The position numbers and the translations under genes were made by a program. Below the pieces are notes generated by a model, which worked only from the letters and a program-made list of their open reading frames with translations, ran no database searches and was not told the DNA's origin. Shown one piece after another: positions 30,190-33,985 of a stretch of 33,985 nucleotides of DNA (within the stretch, counting starts at the first letter, position 1; each line of letters starts with the position of its first letter). This DNA comes from Nemertoderma westbladi (lineage: Eukaryota > Xenacoelomorpha > Nemertodermatida > Nemertodermatidae): assembly GCA_032718475.1 (NCBI GenBank), contig JAUCBJ010002748.1, positions 1-33,985 on the forward strand, in the 5' to 3' direction.

Positions 30190-30612
30190 AGGTGGAACCA
30201 AATGAACCTGTAACGAGGGACAATTTACTGCCAACCCCTTTTTTTAAAGTCAATTTAGTTTGATGGGTATGCATCACATTTCCAAAAAATTGTCACATGT
30301 CAACTGTTTTTAGAACGTCAAAATTACACCCCCCTTGCTCCCCCTTGCTCCACATAAGTCAAAAGTCATTTCGTGACCAAAGAGCCAGAACAACACTCAC
30401 CAAAAAATGTGGTTTCGAGAAAAATGCAAAAAACCTTCCCATTTCCCTCTATATGGATCCCGTCTCCTGATTTTTTCGACAGAGGTCTGGGAAGATACAA
30501 TGATACATTTTATAATAGTGGCTAGCATTCAGAATAAATTTTGTTAATGAAAAAAACTGTTTTTTCGTTATTTTCCAAAGAGGCAAAACAACACATACTG
30601 AAATTTAACATT

Positions 30613-31320
30613 AACTCTAGTCTGTGTGTGTTGTTTTACCTCTAACGGTTTTCAACTTTTATGTTGTGAGGGTTGTTCTGGTTTTCCATATCTCCTAAAC
30701 GGACTGACATACAAGTCTAGGATTTTAACATAATAAGTGTGGTATGTGTTGTTTTACCTCTAACGGTTTTCAACTTTTATGTTGTGAGGGTTGTTCTGGT
30801 TTTCCATATCTCCTAAACGGACTGACATACAAGTCTAGGATTTTAACATAATAAGTGTGGTATGTGTTGTTTTACCTCTAACAGTTTTCAACTTTTATGT
30901 TGTGAGGGTTGTTCTGGTTTTCCATTTCTCCTAAACGGACTGACATACAAGTCTAGGATTTTAACATAATAAGTGTGGTATGTGTTGTTTTACCTCTAAC
31001 GGTTTTCAACTTATATGTTGTGAGGGTTGTTCTGGTTTTCCATATCTCCTAAACGGACTGACATACAAGTCTAGGATTTTAACATAATAAGTGTGGTATG
31101 TGTTGTTTTACCTCTAACGGTTTTCAACTTATATGTTGTGAGGGTTGTTCTGGTTTTCCATATCTCCTAAACGGACTGACATACAAGTCTAGGATTTTAA
31201 CATAATAAGTGTGGTATGTGTTGTTTTACCTCTAACAGTTTTCAACTTATGTTGTGAGGGTTGTTCTGGTTTTCCATATCTCCTAAACGGACTGACATAC
31301 AAGTCTAGGATTTTAACATA
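30613..31320. repeat. 118-bp tandem repeat, six copies, inside hAT copy 2
   Basis: Six units with exact 118-bp spacing. The landmark TTGTTTTACC occurs at 30631, 30749, 30867, 30985, 31103 and 31221. Each unit contains GGGTTGTTCTGG, CTCCTAAACGGACTGACATAC and TTTTAACATAATAAGTGTGG. Units differ at only a few positions (AACGG/AACAG, CTTTTATG/CTTATATG/CTTATG). The array is absent from copy 1, so it arose inside this copy or lineage. Confidence 0.95.
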
Positions 31321-32744
31321 AGATGTAAAACGCCATCTTGAGTAATTTTGGTGAAAAAAATTTGTGGTATGTGTTGTTCTGGCTCTATGGTCACGATTTG
31401 TTAAAAAATATAAGATGAGTCTCACATTTACAAAATAGTTCTAAACCCAAAGGTATCAATCCAGGCTTTCAGCATACCATAAGTCATGAGTTGTATGTCA
31501 AAAAAAGATGGAACATGGGACATAATCACTTTCGCTCATAAGTCGTTACTTACGATTTACCAGTAGAGTGGAGACGCTCCCATTGAAACCAATGTGTTGG
31601 TGTTCCATAATATATTTCGACTTACGACATATGACTTACCAGTGGAGCATGGGCCTTAACGAGTGGTTTTACAATTTGCTTATAATATAACGTTTTTTAG
31701 ATTGATTTACATTATTTTACTTTGATATAATTATTAAATAATATGATAATATTAATATTAGTATGTCCAACCCAACATAGGATTACCCCTAAAGCTTTGC
31801 AGCTTATTTCCAAGGGGGTCCGTTATGTTACTTGGTTACAAATACAATATTACACTACGCTAACCTAAAACCAATATAAAAGGTAATTACACTACGTACA
31901 TGTCCTGCGAATGGTAATGGTCGTTAGTTCAGTAGTCCTGCGTCGTAGGTGCTGCATAATATAATATAGTAGTTTAATTTCTATTTACTGCAAAGCTATT
32001 TCTTACCAAAAATCTATTTATTCCCAGCAAAATTAAACTGTAAGATGTACTATTAACTCTCGTTTATTGTTCTGATTCGAATAACATGTCACTCACTGTA
32101 ACATTCTCCTTTCCCTTAACGACACCAGGATATTGCACTAAACGACCCAAAGACGCGAAACCAGGAAACCCGAAACCGCTGGTCAACGTAGGTTTTTAGG
32201 TATGAGCCTAAAAACCTAACTTTTGGCCAAGGATATAGGTTTTTTAAAAAATAATGAAATTGAATTCCCTGTCGTATAAGGCCGAAGTACCCCAACCCCC
32301 CCTCCCGTCCCCATAAAAGGCCGTAACGTGCCAAAATTCATTTATTTCACAAAAAAAATATAAGGTTTCATGGGTCATTTAGTGTATTTCACTAATTTAT
32401 ACAAAATTCCGGTTCCGGCCGGAATATTCCGGCATGCTGAATTTCGGTTCCGGTCCCGGCCGGAATCAAAATATCGATTCCGGGACATCCCTAATCAATA
32501 TACAAATATCGCTTGAAACAAAAAGTCATGCAGTAAAGGGTTAAACCAGTGATTCCTTCTCGTGGCTCATCGTTTTTTCTCCTGTTATGGTAAAATATCT
32601 AGGAAAAATTACTTTTCACGAAATTTTTCGAAAATTCCTAGACGAAATATATTTCCCGCAAAACCAATCACTAATCACCAGGACGGTTGTTATTCAATCT
32701 GTTGTACGTACGGCACCCTCGGGTAGGTTGTTACTTTAACTCAC

Positions 32745-32965
32745 ACTAAAAGCAACAGACAATATTGGCGACGTCATCTTCTGAGTATGAACCACACTGA
32801 AACTCTGGGTGTCGTAAATATTAACGTTATGATCGAGGGAACCGGATATGACGCGCCCTTGGGATGGGATGCTAGACAGACACGTCACTAGTTTGTTGTG
32901 ATTCTCCATGGTTACTAGATTTCTACCACCGGCCAATAAATCCCAAACTTTAACAATTGAACCCC
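32745..32965 (-). CDS. UTP15: UTP15, WD40 exon
   Basis: A 221-bp exon of two leading bases plus 73 codons. The acceptor is CTGTTTTCTTTCAG ending at 32966; the donor AGT|GTGAGT is at 32744. It reads GGSIVKVWDLLAGGRNLV, then MENHNKLVTCL, VISGSLDHNVNIYDTQSFSV and ILSVAFS. This matches the late WD40 blades of UTP15 (human KVWDMLKGGQ, NHHKTVTCL, LLSGSLDRKVKVY, VVH, SILSLAL). Each VWD or IYD marks the end of a blade. The propeller places UTP15 in the UtpA/t-UTP complex at nascent pre-rRNA. The preceding exons must lie beyond the window's right edge or are not recognisable in the last kilobase. Confidence 0.94.
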
Positions 32966-33151
32966 CTGAAAGAAAACAGTTTAAAAAAATAAAAAATACA
33001 GTAATAATATGAAAAACAACGGAACCCCCAATTAATTATCATCGGTGGATTATATTATATAGCTTGTATTCTTGGTTTATCATATCAATTCCAACAAAAT
33101 AATATTTAAATAACATGAAATAAATTATAAAACTTGCCTAGCGTCTTAGGG

Positions 33152-33199
<48 letters not shown>

Positions 33200-33263
33200 A
33201 ACCAGACCCCCTACGGTTTTATCTCCAATTGATTGAAAAATGCATAGAAAAAGATATAATATA
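32966..33263. other. UTP15 intron with long G run
   Basis: A+T-rich intron sequence upstream of the WD40 exon, containing the 45-G tract. No exon is recognised. Confidence 0.5.
33154..33198. repeat. Poly-G tract (45 G)
   Basis: An uninterrupted run of 45 G, the longest homopolymer in the window. In UTP15 pre-mRNA this is poly-C; the plus DNA strand can form G-quadruplexes. The length in the assembly may be inexact. Confidence 0.95.
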
Positions 33264-33542
33264 ATGGTTTTGTTCAGAAATGGAAAAAATGAGAAAGCGC
33301 ATCACCGGGGGTTGAACCAGGGCTATTCGTATGTTTCAGCCTATCAGGCATCAGCAGTTGCGTTCAACTTAAGACCGCCCGTTCAATAGAAGTGGATTAG
33401 TTGGGATAGTGAAATGTCAGGGACAAGTGGTTGAACTGGTTAGCGCTACTGATGATGCCTGATAGGCTGAAACGTACGAATAGCGCTGGTTCAACCCCAG
33501 GTGACGCGCTTTCTCATTTTTTCCATTTCTGAACAAAACCAT
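33264..33542. repeat. Inverted pair of tRNA-like SINE units
   Basis: The left arm (about 33264-33356) and right arm (about 33449-33542) are reverse complements over about 92 bp with a few differences (such as GCGCATCACCGGGG against GCGCGTCACCTGGG). The plus strand of the right half has an A box TGGTTGAACTGG (33428-33439) and a B box GGTTCAACCCC (33488-33498) with a T-stem-like CTGG..CCAG, so each arm is a tRNA-derived SINE head. The left arm carries the B box reversed (GGGGTTGAACC). Both arms share the flank TTTTGTTCAGAAATGG. Confidence 0.78.
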
Positions 33543-33985
33543 CTTTAATTACAGTTGCATTAACAGCTCAACTCCAATTTATTTAGAAAAAGATATACCA
33601 TCAAAAAGATAATCATCAAAAGTACTAAAAATTAAACAACAAATTTTTATCGCCCCCTAGCGGCCTACGTAAGATTTTAAAATTTAACTAAAAAGACTAC
33701 TCCTCCGTTATCTTCCATTTTTATTTTCCGAACTCACATTTTTTGGAACCCAGCATGTTCATTTTCATAATATTTTTTGGCCACTTTTTGTATTTTCATT
33801 TTCTATTTCATATGGCAAAACTCAAAATTAAAAAAAAATGAAAACACCCATGTTTTTTCTAATTTTTTATTTAAAAAATGTGGAAATATTATGAAATCAA
33901 GAAAACTGGAAAAAATTTATTTAAACTTATGAAATTAACTTTCATATAAAGCAAATATGGCAAAAAACGGTTAAGGAATGGCGGA
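33543..33985. other. Right edge, no gene recognised
   Basis: A+T-rich sequence with T and A runs. No open frame with recognisable similarity and no further UTP15 exon could be found up to the edge of the window. Confidence 0.5.

Larger units (their letters stand above)
29773..32493. mobile_element. Non-autonomous hAT-like element, copy 2 (2,721 bp)
   Basis: It has the same termini as the element at 4080-5420 (starts TAGGGATGTCCCGGAAT, ends ATTCCGGGACATCCCTA) and a perfect 8-bp target duplication, ATCAATAT, at 29765-29772 and 32494-32501. It is twice as long as copy 1 because of an internal array of 118-bp units. It shares the tRNA-like segment and the right-end CATGGGTCATTTAGTGTATT block with copy 1. 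No transposase is encoded. It sits about 250 bp from the UTP15 exon at 32745. Confidence 0.92.

Noticed and set aside
33422-33503. A genuine tRNA gene on the plus strand
   Set aside because: The boxes and T stem are tRNA-like, but there is no convincing acceptor or anticodon stem, and the unit is duplicated in inverted orientation like a SINE.

Overview
This window looks like animal nuclear DNA, probably from a marine invertebrate. It is A+T-rich and gene-poor, with spliced genes, canonical GT..AG introns, non-LTR retrotransposons, tRNA-derived SINEs, hAT-type elements with 8-bp target duplications, long minisatellites and long poly-G tracts. One SINE carries a block resembling a conserved SINE central domain I associate with cephalopod and other marine-invertebrate SINEs. 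That is only a hint, and the species cannot be fixed from this sequence.

The main structural result is a nested gene pair, both on the minus strand. The outer gene is UTP15, a nucleolar WD40 protein of the small-subunit processome. No single open frame shows it. It is assembled here from five exons with matching splice phases: 32965-32745, 27345-27223, 9562-9461, 7822-7630 and 2408-2080. An AATAAA signal follows at 2042-2037. The 5' exons lie beyond the right edge, and one short conserved segment between 27223 and 9562 was not found. Inside that intron sits an intact, intronless 1,296-codon gene (25202-21312) for the phosphorylase kinase regulatory alpha subunit (PHKA). It aligns with vertebrate PHKA from the first residue to a C-terminal CaaX box. 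PHKA genes in other animals are split into many exons, so this copy may be a retrogene or the product of extreme intron loss.

Region by region: 1-2079 is UTP15 3' flank with repeats. 2080-9562 holds the three 3' UTP15 exons, separated by a 1.34-kb hAT element, a 1.16-kb fold-back element and a 1.4-kb array of 19-bp units. 9563-15834 is a decayed LINE, apparently fronted by 50-bp monomers and broken by a TIR DNA transposon, a SINE, an unclassified insertion and a second, 5'-truncated LINE in the opposite orientation. 15835-21311 is A+T-rich intron with a perfect 78-bp inverted repeat. 21312-25213 is PHKA and its short leader. 25214-32744 holds a UTP15 exon, a 1.4-kb array of 20-bp units with higher-order structure, a 74-bp hairpin and a second, 2.7-kb hAT copy with an internal 118-bp array. 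32745-33985 holds another UTP15 exon, a run of 45 G and an inverted pair of tRNA-like SINE units.

UTP15 acts in ribosome biogenesis and PHKA in glycogen breakdown. Nothing in the sequence suggests a shared pathway; the link is positional.
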